Shown in pieces: positions 1 through 8,511 of a stretch of DNA of 32,173 bases. The notes beneath the pieces were generated by a model that worked only from the letters and a program-made list of their open reading frames with translations, did no database searches and had not been told where the DNA came from. The stretch is taken from IMG/VR virus record IMGVR_UViG_3300033155_001185, positions 1-32,173 of that record; one strand, given 5' to 3'. The translations under genes were made by a program, and so were the position numbers. The DNA is from a virus. How positions within the stretch are numbered: position 1 is the first letter of the stretch; the number at the start of each line of letters is the position of its first letter.

Positions 1-178
1 CCACAGGAGCTACCTCTTCAGGAGTAGCCTCCCTTTTTTGTGCATTATTTAATAACTCTTGTAGCTGTCCTATGCTTTGTATTTCTATTTCATTCTGTGC
101 CACAGCTTGCGCTTGCCCTGGTACAGGACTAACCAAATTCTCCGGTTGACTTAAAGAAAATACTCCTGGTTCTGCCAT
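1..178 (-). CDS. Partial virion-module protein (N-terminal part only)
   Basis: The reading frame starts with ATG at 178 and runs off the left edge with no stop, giving 59 residues that begin MAEPGVFSLSQPENL. The visible part is rich in Gln, Pro and Glu and has no recognisable domain. The start lies one base after the TGA of the upstream ejection-type gene, with GGACA as a weak ribosome site, so translation is probably coupled. By position at the downstream end of a tail/ejection module it may be another internal virion protein or a large ejection protein, but that is inference from context only. Confidence 0.6.
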   Translation of the reverse strand, partial: MAEPGVFSLSQPENLVSPVPGQAQAVAQNEIEIQSIGQLQELLNNAQKREATPEEVAPV

Positions 179-179
179 A

Positions 180-1505
180 TCACTGTCCTAGTGTTGCGTT
201 AGCTTGATTCATGAATTGTTGTGTTCCTAGCTGCGCTCCCTCTTCAGGAGGAGCTTGCACTGGAGCTTCAGGAGCTTGTCCTTGTGGCTTGCGTGACTTA
301 AGTAACTCTTTCTGTCTATTAAGTAAGATAGTTCTGAGCTGTGGAGTATCCTTAATTTTAGAATCTAAAATCTGTAACTGTTTTACCATAGCGTCAGGAG
401 AAGTAGCATTAAGAATGATCTCGTCAGCACTAAATGACTTAGCAGGAGTCTCTTTAGTAGTTCCAAATAGTCCTTTTAGACTAGGACCAGTAAACTTACT
501 AAGACCAGATCCGCTAAGTAACTCATCTTTCCTATCTACGAACTCTCCAAAGTCTAACTGAGCTTCAAACTGCCCAGCTTTCTTTGCAATAGAATCATCT
601 AAGGTAGCAGCTTGTCTCTTAACTTGATCTATCAATGCTTGGACTTTCTCTTCGTTAACAGTAGGTGCGATCAGTAAGTTACTCAAGTCTGACATTAGAC
701 CTAAGAAACCAGAACCACTCAAGAATGGCTTCACATCTTTCTCAGTAAGCTGTCCTGGCTGAGCTGCTCTACCTAACGCGATACCTGCAGTATCAAAGGC
801 AGTTCTAATTTGTTCTCCAGTCATCGTAGTCTTACCCTTAAAGGAAGCTTGAATGATACTTAAATTTCTCTCCGCTGTAGCTAGGGCATCTTTCATAGTG
901 TTAACTTTCTTAAATCGACTGTTAACTTCCTTATTAACAAGCTGTAATTTCTTATCAAACCTAACATCTTTAGCTGTCTCTAATGCGTTCTGCTCTTTCT
1001 GAACACCTAGAAGCTTTTCCATCTTTTTGTTACTCTCAATAAAGTTAGTTTTAGAATCTACGTTAGAAAAAGCAACAGCAGCTGACTGTGCCATCGACTC
1101 AGCAAGCTCTGGTGTCATGCCAGCCTGCTCTAGAACTTTTGTGTTAAGTGAGATGGCAGTTTTAATGGCTGCTGCGTACTCAAGATCTTCAGCTAACGCT
1201 ATCTTATTGTCTTCTGAGATTCCTTCAGCACCTAAAGCAGTAGCAGTGTCATCATATTTTTGCATCAACACTTTTTTAATCTTAGGATTAGCTGTCTTAA
1301 GAATTACGTCCATCCTATTCTTAAGCTGCGTATATTTAGCTATATTTAAGCTAGTCTTAGCTGTTGCAGTCTCAGCCTTCTTCTTATTTACGTCAGCAGC
1401 AAGAGCAGCTGCCTGCATCCCTGTTCCGACTGTCTTCTGAAATGCGTTAAGACTATTATCTGTGTCGAAGCTTTTTGCTAACACAATTTCACTTAATGAT
1501 GCCAT
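180..1505 (-). CDS. Putative internal virion / DNA-ejection protein
   Basis: The product has 441 residues, is almost entirely predicted helix, rich in Ala, Lys and Gln, and has no membrane segment or enzyme motif. The C-terminus (about residues 404-435) is a Pro/Gln-rich tail, a composition that continues into the next partial gene. The start ATG overlaps the previous stop as TAATG and has AGGAGAAGG upstream. Long soluble helical proteins encoded after the tail tube and fibre genes of podoviruses are commonly internal capsid proteins ejected with the DNA. This is a call from gene order and composition, not from a recognised family. Confidence 0.5.
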   Translation of the reverse strand: MASLSEIVLAKSFDTDNSLNAFQKTVGTGMQAAALAADVNKKKAETATAKTSLNIAKYTQLKNRMDVILKTANPKIKKVLMQKYDDTATALGAEGISEDNKIALAEDLEYAAAIKTAISLNTKVLEQAGMTPELAESMAQSAAVAFSNVDSKTNFIESNKKMEKLLGVQKEQNALETAKDVRFDKKLQLVNKEVNSRFKKVNTMKDALATAERNLSIIQASFKGKTTMTGEQIRTAFDTAGIALGRAAQPGQLTEKDVKPFLSGSGFLGLMSDLSNLLIAPTVNEEKVQALIDQVKRQAATLDDSIAKKAGQFEAQLDFGEFVDRKDELLSGSGLSKFTGPSLKGLFGTTKETPAKSFSADEIILNATSPDAMVKQLQILDSKIKDTPQLRTILLNRQKELLKSRKPQGQAPEAPVQAPPEEGAQLGTQQFMNQANATLGQ

Positions 1506-1771
1506 TACCTTCTCCTGTTCTTACTTACGATCTGTTCAATTCTAACTTTCTTATCAAACTCTTTTAAGATTCCTTTGATACCAGGAAAAGTTCTGAAGCC
1601 ATCACCGAAGCGATTCTTCAAAGCTCTTAGTAGTCTTATCTTACCTACTGTACTATTAGGAAGCTCGGGCATCTTCTCACCAAGTAAGCCAGGAAGATCT
1701 TTAAGTCCCTCTGGAATCTTAGCTCCCATTACTTCATTTAACGTTGCTGCACTCTTCTTAGGTCGTGACAC
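1505..1771 (-). CDS. Small basic protein with GKI-LL-LK-GD-F repeat-like module
   Basis: This is an 88-residue basic protein with a GTG start preceded by GGGAGG, ending in KNRRR. Residues about 43-74 (GKIRLLRALKNRFGDGF, then P..IKGILKEFD) match the pattern of residues about 107-139 of the protein at 3041-3574 (GKILLMARLKERVGDNF, then P.VRSILTQFD). The two proteins therefore share a short helical module, although they are separated by two other genes. The function is unknown. A structural or ejection-associated role is suggested only by its position between two putative ejection proteins. Confidence 0.6.
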   Translation of the reverse strand: MSRPKKSAATLNEVMGAKIPEGLKDLPGLLGEKMPELPNSTVGKIRLLRALKNRFGDGFRTFPGIKGILKEFDKKVRIEQIVSKNRRR

Positions 1772-2677
1772 TTAACCTCCCGTAAATGGTTGTAATACAT
1801 TAGGAGTACCACCGCCACCACCAAGTGTGCCAGCAGTACCAGCAGTACTACTCTGATTACTTGGATTCAAAGATCCTAAGATTCCACCAAGAGTTAAAGC
1901 TCCACCGACCTGTCCGAAGGCAGTGGCTCCTGCTTGTGCTCTAACAGCCTCTCCAGCAAAGTTAGCACTCGAGTTTTGTACTGCAAACTGTGAGCTAAGA
2001 GGAGTTCCTGTTACTGCATTAACCTGTCTATTTTGAATATTACCAAAGAGTCCTGCAATAGTTCCACTAGCTGCAATGTTCGGAGCAAGAGAGGAGAATT
2101 GTCTCACATTCTGTGAAACTCCCAAGAGTCTTCCGAGAGTCCTGTCTTGCTCTGTCGCAAGCACTGTATCTGTTCCAGAGTCATAATCATTTAATGCTCT
2201 AATGCCAGCAGAAGAATTAGCGTAACCTGTACCTAACTGTGCTTGTAATCTATTTTCTAACTCTATTCTTCCTTCTCTTCTAGCACTACGAATAGGATCC
2301 AATGTCGCAGCCTCTTGGCCTTGCAATAAGGCAAGTGTCTGCTTACCTACTTCCATTAAAGCTGGATCTATTGTCGATAAGAGTCTTTCTTTTCCTGCAA
2401 TGCTTTGTTGATTAATATCTATTGTTCGACTGATTGCTTCAAGTTCCTCGGGAGTAGCTTCTGCAAACTGTAATGCAAGATCTCTAGACTCTCTGCGAAG
2501 AGCTAAGTCTTGTGATCTCATTCTCTCTTGCGCTGCTATCTGTGAACGCGCTGCTCGATTAGCTGCACTAGCTGCTCTCTCTCCACCGATTAAACTTCCT
2601 ACAGCAGAAATGCCTGCCCCACCTAAAATTGCTGTTCCTATTCCCATTCCACCGACAGCTGCTGCTACTGTTCCCAT
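1772..2677 (-). CDS. Putative membrane-interacting internal virion protein
   Basis: The best start is ATG at 2677, eight bases after GGAGG and overlapping the previous TAA as TAATG. A longer frame from TTG at 2701 would place this ribosome site inside the gene and is less likely. The 301-residue product has a hydrophobic Gly/Ala N-terminus (residues about 1-33, MGTVAAAVGGMGIGTAILGG and onward), then a charged helical segment rich in Arg/Ala/Gln, and a low-complexity Gly/Thr/Ser C-terminus. The architecture resembles podovirus internal core or ejection proteins that insert into the host envelope. The family is not identified. Confidence 0.5.
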   Translation of the reverse strand: MGTVAAAVGGMGIGTAILGGAGISAVGSLIGGERAASAANRAARSQIAAQERMRSQDLALRRESRDLALQFAEATPEELEAISRTIDINQQSIAGKERLLSTIDPALMEVGKQTLALLQGQEAATLDPIRSARREGRIELENRLQAQLGTGYANSSAGIRALNDYDSGTDTVLATEQDRTLGRLLGVSQNVRQFSSLAPNIAASGTIAGLFGNIQNRQVNAVTGTPLSSQFAVQNSSANFAGEAVRAQAGATAFGQVGGALTLGGILGSLNPSNQSSTAGTAGTLGGGGGTPNVLQPFTGG

Positions 2678-3066
2678 TATAAAAACCTCCATAATTGGCA
2701 AATATCTTCATCACCTACTAGGTAATTATGCCGTAATAATCTCTCTTTAACAACGCCAAGTCCTGTAGTAGTCCAGATATATTTATACCCTTTAGACCTT
2801 GCAAACACATGAATTTCCTCAAGTATTTCATCTAGAACTAAATCACGTAAATTTTTATTTACTTCTTTATCTGAAATAGGCCAGCCTAGCCATGCTATTT
2901 TAGATCCTATAGTAGGGTAGAGGAAGATTGTCGCTACTGGCTGTTCGTCATAATAACCAGTGAAACCACTAGCCGAAAGTAGCTCAGGATCAAACTCAAC
3001 TTTCTGTCTATCCTTCCACCACTTCTTAATGACATCAGGATCATAGTCCTGCCTTACCTCTATCAC
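2677..3066 (-). CDS. GNAT-fold acetyltransferase-like protein
   Basis: The product has 129 residues and a GTG start with AAGGAGC placed inside the end of the preceding gene (26-nt overlap). The order of elements fits a compact GNAT fold: a GYYDEQPVATIFLYP strand pair, a WLGWPISD strand, a long helix (LVLDEILEEIHVFARSKG), and a final YIWTTTG / LLRHNYLV strand region. The usual Q/R-x-x-G-x-G/A pyrophosphate loop is not clear, and the protein is shorter than typical GNATs (140-170 residues). It may be a degenerate or structural member. GNAT-like genes are known in phage tail modules; the substrate here is unknown. Confidence 0.5.
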   Translation of the reverse strand: MIEVRQDYDPDVIKKWWKDRQKVEFDPELLSASGFTGYYDEQPVATIFLYPTIGSKIAWLGWPISDKEVNKNLRDLVLDEILEEIHVFARSKGYKYIWTTTGLGVVKERLLRHNYLVGDEDICQLWRFL

Positions 3067-3574
3067 CTAATAGCTCCTTAATTGTCCTGTCTCCAGAACT
3101 CTTAGCTCTCACAAGATCAGCTTCTTCGTCCTTCTCATCTACCTTCTGCAAGGCTGCATCGAATTGAGTTAGTATTGATCTCACTGCAGGATTAGATTCA
3201 AAATTATCTCCCACACGTTCCTTAAGCCTAGCCATTAGAAGAATCTTTCCCATATTCGTCAAGCCAATGCCTTCTTTAATATCGCCTAGTCCTAAGCCAT
3301 CAATGTGACTAGATATTCTAGACTTCATAAAGCTTCTAATTTCCATATCTGTAGCAGGAGCTAGTGTCTTAGCTAAGTTCTTCTCAGGTTGCTCAGGAAG
3401 CCCTGGAGAAAGCACAGGACGTTCCTCGAATGGAGACAAAGGATTCTCAAAGGGATTAAATTCCATAGCTGTAGGAACTATATCCCCTCTCTTTCGCATC
3501 TCTTGCGCTTTCTGAAAGGGATCCCTCTGGAGTAACTGATCGTTTAGTAGTTCCTTAGTCCTTCCGTCTGCCAT
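3041..3574 (-). CDS. Virion-module protein of unknown function with the shared GKI-LL module
   Basis: The product is a 177-residue hydrophilic protein. The start ATG one base after the preceding TAA has GGAGC upstream. Residues 1-90 look extended and Pro-rich (for example NPFENPLSPFEERPVLSPG). The C-terminal half is helical and contains the module GKILLMARLKERVGDNF, followed by P.VRSILTQFD, shared with the 88-residue protein at 1505-1771. The last 25 nt overlap the GNAT-like gene. No catalytic motif is visible. It lies between the tail fibre and the ejection proteins, so a tail or ejection accessory role is plausible. Confidence 0.5.
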   Translation of the reverse strand: MADGRTKELLNDQLLQRDPFQKAQEMRKRGDIVPTAMEFNPFENPLSPFEERPVLSPGLPEQPEKNLAKTLAPATDMEIRSFMKSRISSHIDGLGLGDIKEGIGLTNMGKILLMARLKERVGDNFESNPAVRSILTQFDAALQKVDEKDEEADLVRAKSSGDRTIKELLGDRGKAGL

Positions 3575-3575
3575 C

Positions 3576-5072
3576 TTAAGCTCCAGTTGCCGTAGTAGTA
3601 CTTACGTAAAATACAAATACTACGCCTTTACCGCCAGCACCACCATTACCTGAGTCACGACCAGGGCCAGCAGCTTCACCGCCGCCTCCACCGCCGCCAC
3701 CGCCAGCTCCAGAGTTAGCTACAGGGGAGCCTCCTCCACCTCCGTCAGCTCCACCACCGCCAGCAACACCACCAACGCCGCCAATGCTAATACCGTAGCC
3801 ACCGCCACCGCCTCCAGCACCACCGCCTTGACCACCTAGAGCAGCGCCACCAGCACCACCACTAGCTCCAGTAATTCCATACATATTAAGACCACCAGTA
3901 CTTCCAGCAGGTCCACTGCCTCCACCTGATCCAGTTCCTCCAGCACCACCAAAACTTTGCAGTGTCTGCTGAACTGAGAAAGTAGTACTTGGAGAAGTTC
4001 CACCAACGCTGACGTTACTAGGATTACCTCCAGGTGCGCCAAGAAAAGTGTGCACGCCAAATCTAGAGAATCCTCCACTACCGCCAGCAGTCGCTGATGC
4101 AGGAGAAGAAATAGTTCCTGCAACTCCCGCCGATCCTACAGCTCCTATAGTGACAGAAACCACACCTAATGGAGTTACTGCAACAGAGACTAGCGTAGGA
4201 GTAGAGCCTTGACCTCCGCTTCCTCCACCAGCACTAATTACGCCAGAAGAAGCATCAGCGCCACCGCCTCCTCCTCCTCCTCCGCAAGCGAGTACTAAAA
4301 CTCTAGTTACGTCAGAAGGTACTGTAAACGTTCCACTATTATTAAAAGTAGTAGTGTTAAGTTCTGGTATGATTCCAACTGCTAACTTAGCTGCAGTAAC
4401 GTTAAGATCTTTAATTTTAATTGTAGTCACAGCGTCAGTAGCGATTTTATCTTCAGTTACCTCACCGTCAGTAATTCCAGTTCCAGTCTCAACCCAATCA
4501 GTGCCATCGAACGTTAGGATTAAACCACCTTGAAAGGCAGCAGGAAGAACTTTGTCAGCTCCTCCTTCTAGTTTAATCTTCTGAGTACCAGCACCATTAT
4601 GTCTTACCGTAACCGTATTAGTCGTATCCTTAGTTACTAAGAAAAGAATTTGCTCACTAGCTCCTCCAACGAAACCAGTCAGATCTATGGCACCACTACT
4701 TGTGTCGAAGAAGAGAATATCCTTGTCGCTAATATCAGGATCAGTGTCTGTATCGACTAAGGTAAGTGCATTATATTGTGAGGCAGAATCAAGGCTTCGA
4801 TCAGGAGACTCATACCACTGTGTCTTTCCTGTGATCTCCTTAAGTAAAGTTCTCATCCTTCTGATTTCACCTTCAATAGAACTAGCTAAGCTTTCACTTC
4901 CTACCTCTCCAGGATCTTCAGTAGTTTGCATATTTCCGACAGTAGCTGAACTACCACCAACCTGATCTGCATCCAGATTATCTAGAATGTTATTAAATTC
5001 AGCGTTAAGATCACTCGCTGTGAGTTTCTCTAAGCTGACCCATGTTTTAATTCTACTAAATAATGATGGCAT
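3576..5072 (-). CDS. Tail fibre with glycine-rich C-terminal receptor-binding domain
   Basis: The product has 498 residues. The N-terminus (FSRIKTW...LTASDLNAEFNNIL, residues 5-30) is a typical phage fibre attachment start. A short helical stretch follows (residues 66-82), then beta-rich repeats including FDGTDWVETGTG (188-199) and GEVTEDKIATDAV (203-215). From TFTVPSDVTRVLVLACGGG (about 248 on) to the end, the chain is dominated by Gly clusters separated by short Ser/Ala/Pro turns. This is the pattern of glycine-rich (Gly_rich_2-like) domains and of polyglycine sandwich receptor-binding tips. It probably binds the host surface. The gene follows the tail hub gene, and its start sits after GGAGG. 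Confidence 0.8.
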   Translation of the reverse strand: MPSLFSRIKTWVSLEKLTASDLNAEFNNILDNLDADQVGGSSATVGNMQTTEDPGEVGSESLASSIEGEIRRMRTLLKEITGKTQWYESPDRSLDSASQYNALTLVDTDTDPDISDKDILFFDTSSGAIDLTGFVGGASEQILFLVTKDTTNTVTVRHNGAGTQKIKLEGGADKVLPAAFQGGLILTFDGTDWVETGTGITDGEVTEDKIATDAVTTIKIKDLNVTAAKLAVGIIPELNTTTFNNSGTFTVPSDVTRVLVLACGGGGGGGGADASSGVISAGGGSGGQGSTPTLVSVAVTPLGVVSVTIGAVGSAGVAGTISSPASATAGGSGGFSRFGVHTFLGAPGGNPSNVSVGGTSPSTTFSVQQTLQSFGGAGGTGSGGGSGPAGSTGGLNMYGITGASGGAGGAALGGQGGGAGGGGGGYGISIGGVGGVAGGGGADGGGGGSPVANSGAGGGGGGGGGEAAGPGRDSGNGGAGGKGVVFVFYVSTTTATGA

Positions 5073-5074
5073 TA

Positions 5075-6658
5075 CTAACCTCCAGCTTCGCCTTCGTCTC
5101 CAAGTCTAAAGCCTACTACTAATTGTTCGATTTTGAAATTAGTAGCTGTCGTACTATAGACTCTAAATTGTATTCTTTTTCCACAACCTTTAAGCTGCTT
5201 CCTTCTTGTCTGAACTTCATCTCCTGCTAACACATCTACGTCTAGCGTAAAGTCATCTAAGCCTACTCCCGTAAACTGGGGAAAGGTCAAAGTATTAACA
5301 AATCTACCATCAATTATGACATCTACTCTGACTGGCTCATTAGTAGTTCCTTCAAAGACCAGAGAGAGAAAGTCAAAGATCTTCGTTTTGATACTTAAGC
5401 TAGGATCTAAGAAAGCAAAGTCAATTTCTGGTGTCTTAAAGCTTCCAACATAAGCTGCTCCATCTACGGTAAAATCGGAAGATTCCATGTCATATACGAA
5501 ACCTAGCCGATCCCCGTAGATTGGCCTTTCAATATTATCATCATCTTTTTTCAACGTAAGCACTTCTGCAGCATCTTTCGTATTAAGAGTGTATCTTGGC
5601 TTAGCCTTATTAACGTCAACTTCTAAGATGACGTCATTGTAGCTGATTCCTTTCCTGCGATAAGTAAAGAAAGCTCTCTTCTTCTCAGGATAATACAATG
5701 CTTGCATATCACTTGTGCCAGCTTTCGTAGTGACCTTTCTCATGTAATCTTCTATTCCTGCAATAGCTAAGATGTCTCCAGAGCTTACGTCACCTAACTT
5801 CTCACTCGCTTGCACTGAGGTAACACTACCTGTAGCGTTGCCACCAAGTAGATCATCTAAGACTTGTATTACTGAGTTAGGAGAGGCAGCACCAAAGCTC
5901 GAGTCAAGCTTAGCTAGGTGCCAATTTGCAGTACTAGGATCATCGTCCACTAGGTAGTACAAACCGAATGGCTCTTTGAACAAAAACAATCTTCCCTTGT
6001 AAGCAAAAGCAGCAACAATCCTGTCACCTTCACCTGGAAATACTTCAAAGATTAGACTTCCTGCACCTGCAAAATCTGTATGATCTCCAGGATCGCTGAC
6101 ATAAAGAAAGTGTGGCTGGTTAATATTTCCCATCGCAAACAATCTATTCCTATGGATTACGCCAAAAGTAGGAAAGTTAGCACTCCAGTCAGCGGCAGGA
6201 GCTGCGACCGTAGTTAGAGCTATAGCGTCACCATCAAGGTAACTTAGCTGATTAGTTCCAGAAAAGAGGAAAAGCTTCTTATTCTGTCCTGAAGCTTCAG
6301 AACCTCCCTCTACGAATCTCATTGTATTCTTATCTAAAGCGCCCAGTCCTGTAACTATGGGAGTATTGGCAGAAAATGTACCATCACCAGTATCTCTCCA
6401 TAACTTACCATCAGCAGATGCTGCTATAAGCCTCTGTACGGTCGGTGAGGGGAAGTAATCAAAGAGACCTGTTATGGCTGCACTTAAGGCAGTAGCGTTA
6501 AACTTGGAGCTGCCAGGGCTCTTTTCGATACGTCCAGAGAAGTACGTCAGGTTAATAGATTCAGTGAGCATATTAGGAGCTAATCGAGTCTGGGGATCAT
6601 CTGTCCTTAGACCTTCGTCTCCTACTGGTATGTTAACTTGCTGCCCAATGTAAGCCAT
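5075..6658 (-). CDS. Beta-propeller tail hub / nozzle-like protein (P22 gp10-like role)
   Basis: The product has 527 residues. It starts MAYIGQQVNIPVG and then shows repeating blade-like units such as RLIAASADGKLWRDTGDG, KKLFLFSGTNQLSYLDGD and GVIHRNRLFAMGN. Later come YVSDPGDHTDF and KGRLFLFKEPFGLYYLVDD, then a C-terminal beta domain. This blade pattern is that of the beta-propeller tail hub or packaged-DNA stabilisation proteins that close the podovirus tail below the adaptor. The gene begins at TAATG overlapping the stop of the adaptor gene, as expected for two interacting tail-tube parts. Alternative name: tail tubular protein B-like. Confidence 0.75.
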   Translation of the reverse strand: MAYIGQQVNIPVGDEGLRTDDPQTRLAPNMLTESINLTYFSGRIEKSPGSSKFNATALSAAITGLFDYFPSPTVQRLIAASADGKLWRDTGDGTFSANTPIVTGLGALDKNTMRFVEGGSEASGQNKKLFLFSGTNQLSYLDGDAIALTTVAAPAADWSANFPTFGVIHRNRLFAMGNINQPHFLYVSDPGDHTDFAGAGSLIFEVFPGEGDRIVAAFAYKGRLFLFKEPFGLYYLVDDDPSTANWHLAKLDSSFGAASPNSVIQVLDDLLGGNATGSVTSVQASEKLGDVSSGDILAIAGIEDYMRKVTTKAGTSDMQALYYPEKKRAFFTYRRKGISYNDVILEVDVNKAKPRYTLNTKDAAEVLTLKKDDDNIERPIYGDRLGFVYDMESSDFTVDGAAYVGSFKTPEIDFAFLDPSLSIKTKIFDFLSLVFEGTTNEPVRVDVIIDGRFVNTLTFPQFTGVGLDDFTLDVDVLAGDEVQTRRKQLKGCGKRIQFRVYSTTATNFKIEQLVVGFRLGDEGEAGG

Positions 6659-7980
6659 TAGAAGCCCCTTCTATCCCTTCTAGGAATAAGCCTAGCATAA
6701 TTAGTAGCAGGCGTTCTTAATCTCTCTCTATTCGCATTGACTAAAGCCTGTAGTTTTGCCTGAGCTAACGCGAACTCAGTCTGAGCCTTGTTGTCTGATT
6801 TCTCTAGCATGATGTAATAAGAGGCAGCGTGAACTAGGAAGCTACGATAAGCCCTTGGAATTAAAGGAACACTAGCTGCATTATCTCGTAATGCCTGCGG
6901 TATTGGAATGTAATCTACCTCTACTCGAGTATTATTTCTAGAGTAGCGATTAAACCTGACTGATATTATTCCATTACTTCTTGTCTTAACTTCCGCAAAT
7001 CTATCAGGAACTCCCTCAGAAAGATGAACCATAGGATAGTCTCTTAGCATTACATTAAAATCTACTCCGAAGATCTTACCATTAGAGTCAGTAGATGTCC
7101 TGTTAGCGTAAACTTGAGGATGCGTTCCTTTGAGGAAGAACGTATTAAGCTCAGTATCACGATAAGTTGTCATTGGCCTTACTAGCCTATCTATAGAGTT
7201 AAGTGGTCTGCTTGCTTCGTAAGAAGTCAAACCTGTAAGATCAGCAACCTCATAGCTAATCTGCGGTAAGAAAGCTCTATACCTATTCGCTCCTGTAGCA
7301 CTAAGGAACTCAAGAAAGGCTCCTCCATGAGCCGCAGTCCACTTCCTTGTGAGGCTGTCGAATGTAATCGTATAAGTCTCACCTCCGCTAGCTTCTAATT
7401 GTGTCTTCATCTCTACTGCTAAATCTGCAGTCGAATACACACCATTAGTCAATGTAGCTACTAGAGGAGTCGCTGTGGCTTCTTGGAAGTCTATCTTGTT
7501 ATTGTCGCTATCTACGTGAATTAAGTCATCTGACAATTCGTAGTCTAGCTTTATGCTTCTAAAATTAAAAGAGCCCGAGTCTTCAGTATAAGCCTGGTCT
7601 ATTTCAAAAGCAGATGCACCCGCTGTGTGTGACCTAATAATGAAGTACTCGTCTCTAGCTTCTATTTTTAAAAATCGTCCTTGCTGTGATTCTGCAGGAG
7701 TTCCAGAGAATGTGCCTTCTGTGCTCCCTAGAGTCAACGTAACACTGCCAGTATCGTAAGCTGGTAGCAGCGTTAGAATTATAGGCTTCTCAGCCTTAGC
7801 CCAGTTCCAGGCTTCATCTACATCTATTCCAAATTCATTACCACCAGCGAATAGTCCTAAGTAGACATCGTTAAGTAAGTCAATGGAGCGAGACTCAAAG
7901 TCAGACGTTCCGTCAACGACCTCTCCCACTCTCTGTAAAACTTCGTTCTTTAGATCTGTAGTATTATTATACTCTGCCAT
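6658..7980 (-). CDS. Head-to-tail adaptor / tail tubular protein A-like
   Basis: The product has 440 residues. The N-terminal helices (LKNEVLQRVGEVVDGTSDFE, followed by a NDVYLGLFAGG helix) and the C-terminal helices (PRAYRSFLVHAASYYIMLEKSD...AQTEFALAQAKLQALV) frame the protein as in podovirus adaptors of the SU10/P22 gp4-like type. Two beta-rich insertions lie between them: about 75-150 (with GRFLKIEARDEYFIIRSHT) and about 160-240 (with LTNGVYSTADLAVEMKTQL and YTITFDSLTRKWT). The second resembles a small domain found inserted in other phage structural proteins. It joins the portal to the tail hub encoded immediately downstream. Confidence 0.7.
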   Translation of the reverse strand: MAEYNNTTDLKNEVLQRVGEVVDGTSDFESRSIDLLNDVYLGLFAGGNEFGIDVDEAWNWAKAEKPIILTLLPAYDTGSVTLTLGSTEGTFSGTPAESQQGRFLKIEARDEYFIIRSHTAGASAFEIDQAYTEDSGSFNFRSIKLDYELSDDLIHVDSDNNKIDFQEATATPLVATLTNGVYSTADLAVEMKTQLEASGGETYTITFDSLTRKWTAAHGGAFLEFLSATGANRYRAFLPQISYEVADLTGLTSYEASRPLNSIDRLVRPMTTYRDTELNTFFLKGTHPQVYANRTSTDSNGKIFGVDFNVMLRDYPMVHLSEGVPDRFAEVKTRSNGIISVRFNRYSRNNTRVEVDYIPIPQALRDNAASVPLIPRAYRSFLVHAASYYIMLEKSDNKAQTEFALAQAKLQALVNANRERLRTPATNYARLIPRRDRRGF

Positions 7981-7994
7981 TACTTACCTCTTTC

Positions 7995-8303
7995 TTATTC
8001 TCTAAGTAGACCTGCCCCTCTTAAAACTCTAATTACATCTTTTAGTCTGTTTTTAGATTGTAGATCAGTTAGAGGCGCTGATAAATCTAAATTTCTTAAC
8101 CTTCGTTTAGCACCATCTTTATTGCTATCTGCTGTAGCGTCATGAACGTCCAATACAGCTTGTATTGCTGTTCTATCACCGACTACAGCATCTATGATTC
8201 TAACTTCAACTTTATTAATTCTAATGTCTGAAAAGCCAGCAGACTCTAATTCATCAATTAAAGTAATCCTTTTATAAGGATTAGGAGTTACAAATACTTC
8301 CAT
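7995..8303 (-). CDS. Small virion-module protein of unknown function
   Basis: The start is ATG at 8303 with GAGGAG seven bases upstream; a longer frame from 8342 lacks a ribosome site and would overlap the previous gene. The 102-residue product starts MEVFVTPNPYKRITLIDELE, and a mixed alpha/beta N-terminal half is followed by a basic helical C-terminus (SKNRLKDVIRVLRGAGLLRE). No family is recognised. Its position directly before the adaptor gene would suit a head-completion or neck component, by context only. Confidence 0.55.
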   Translation of the reverse strand: MEVFVTPNPYKRITLIDELESAGFSDIRINKVEVRIIDAVVGDRTAIQAVLDVHDATADSNKDGAKRRLRNLDLSAPLTDLQSKNRLKDVIRVLRGAGLLRE

Positions 8304-8304
8304 T

Positions 8305-8511
8305 TTATGTCTCCTCTTCTGGAGGTAAGACCACAAAATCACTAATTAATTGTGTTGCTGGTGCTGGATGAGTAGGACAATCTGCACCTTCCTCAATAGT
8401 GGTCTGATCTTCTTCAATATAATGCCAGCCTTTGCCGTTACCATAATCACCAGGGCTTGAACCATCATCCTCATACCCGCATTTACGCCTGGTCCTATAT
8501 ACTGTTGCCAC
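8305..8511 (-). CDS. Small acidic protein of unknown function
   Basis: The 68-residue product uses a GTG start preceded by GGAGG and overlaps the end of the YkgJ-like gene by 17 nt. It is acidic and Gly/Pro-rich, with two cysteines (C11 and C45) and a WHYIEEDQTTIEEG stretch. There is no domain match by eye. The ribosome site embedded in the preceding gene supports a real coding sequence. Confidence 0.5.
   Translation of the reverse strand: MATVYRTRRKCGYEDDGSSPGDYGNGKGWHYIEEDQTTIEEGADCPTHPAPATQLISDFVVLPPEEET

Noticed and set aside
2675-2701. Longer start (TTG at 2701) for the membrane-interacting virion protein.
   Set aside because: The GGAGG ribosome site would be inside the gene, and the ATG at 2677 has ideal spacing and the TAATG coupling.
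3836-4123. Second minus-strand frame of 95 codons inside the glycine-rich fibre gene.
   Set aside because: It is a frame shadow produced by the repetitive GGN codons, with Leu/Val-rich low complexity and no ribosome site.
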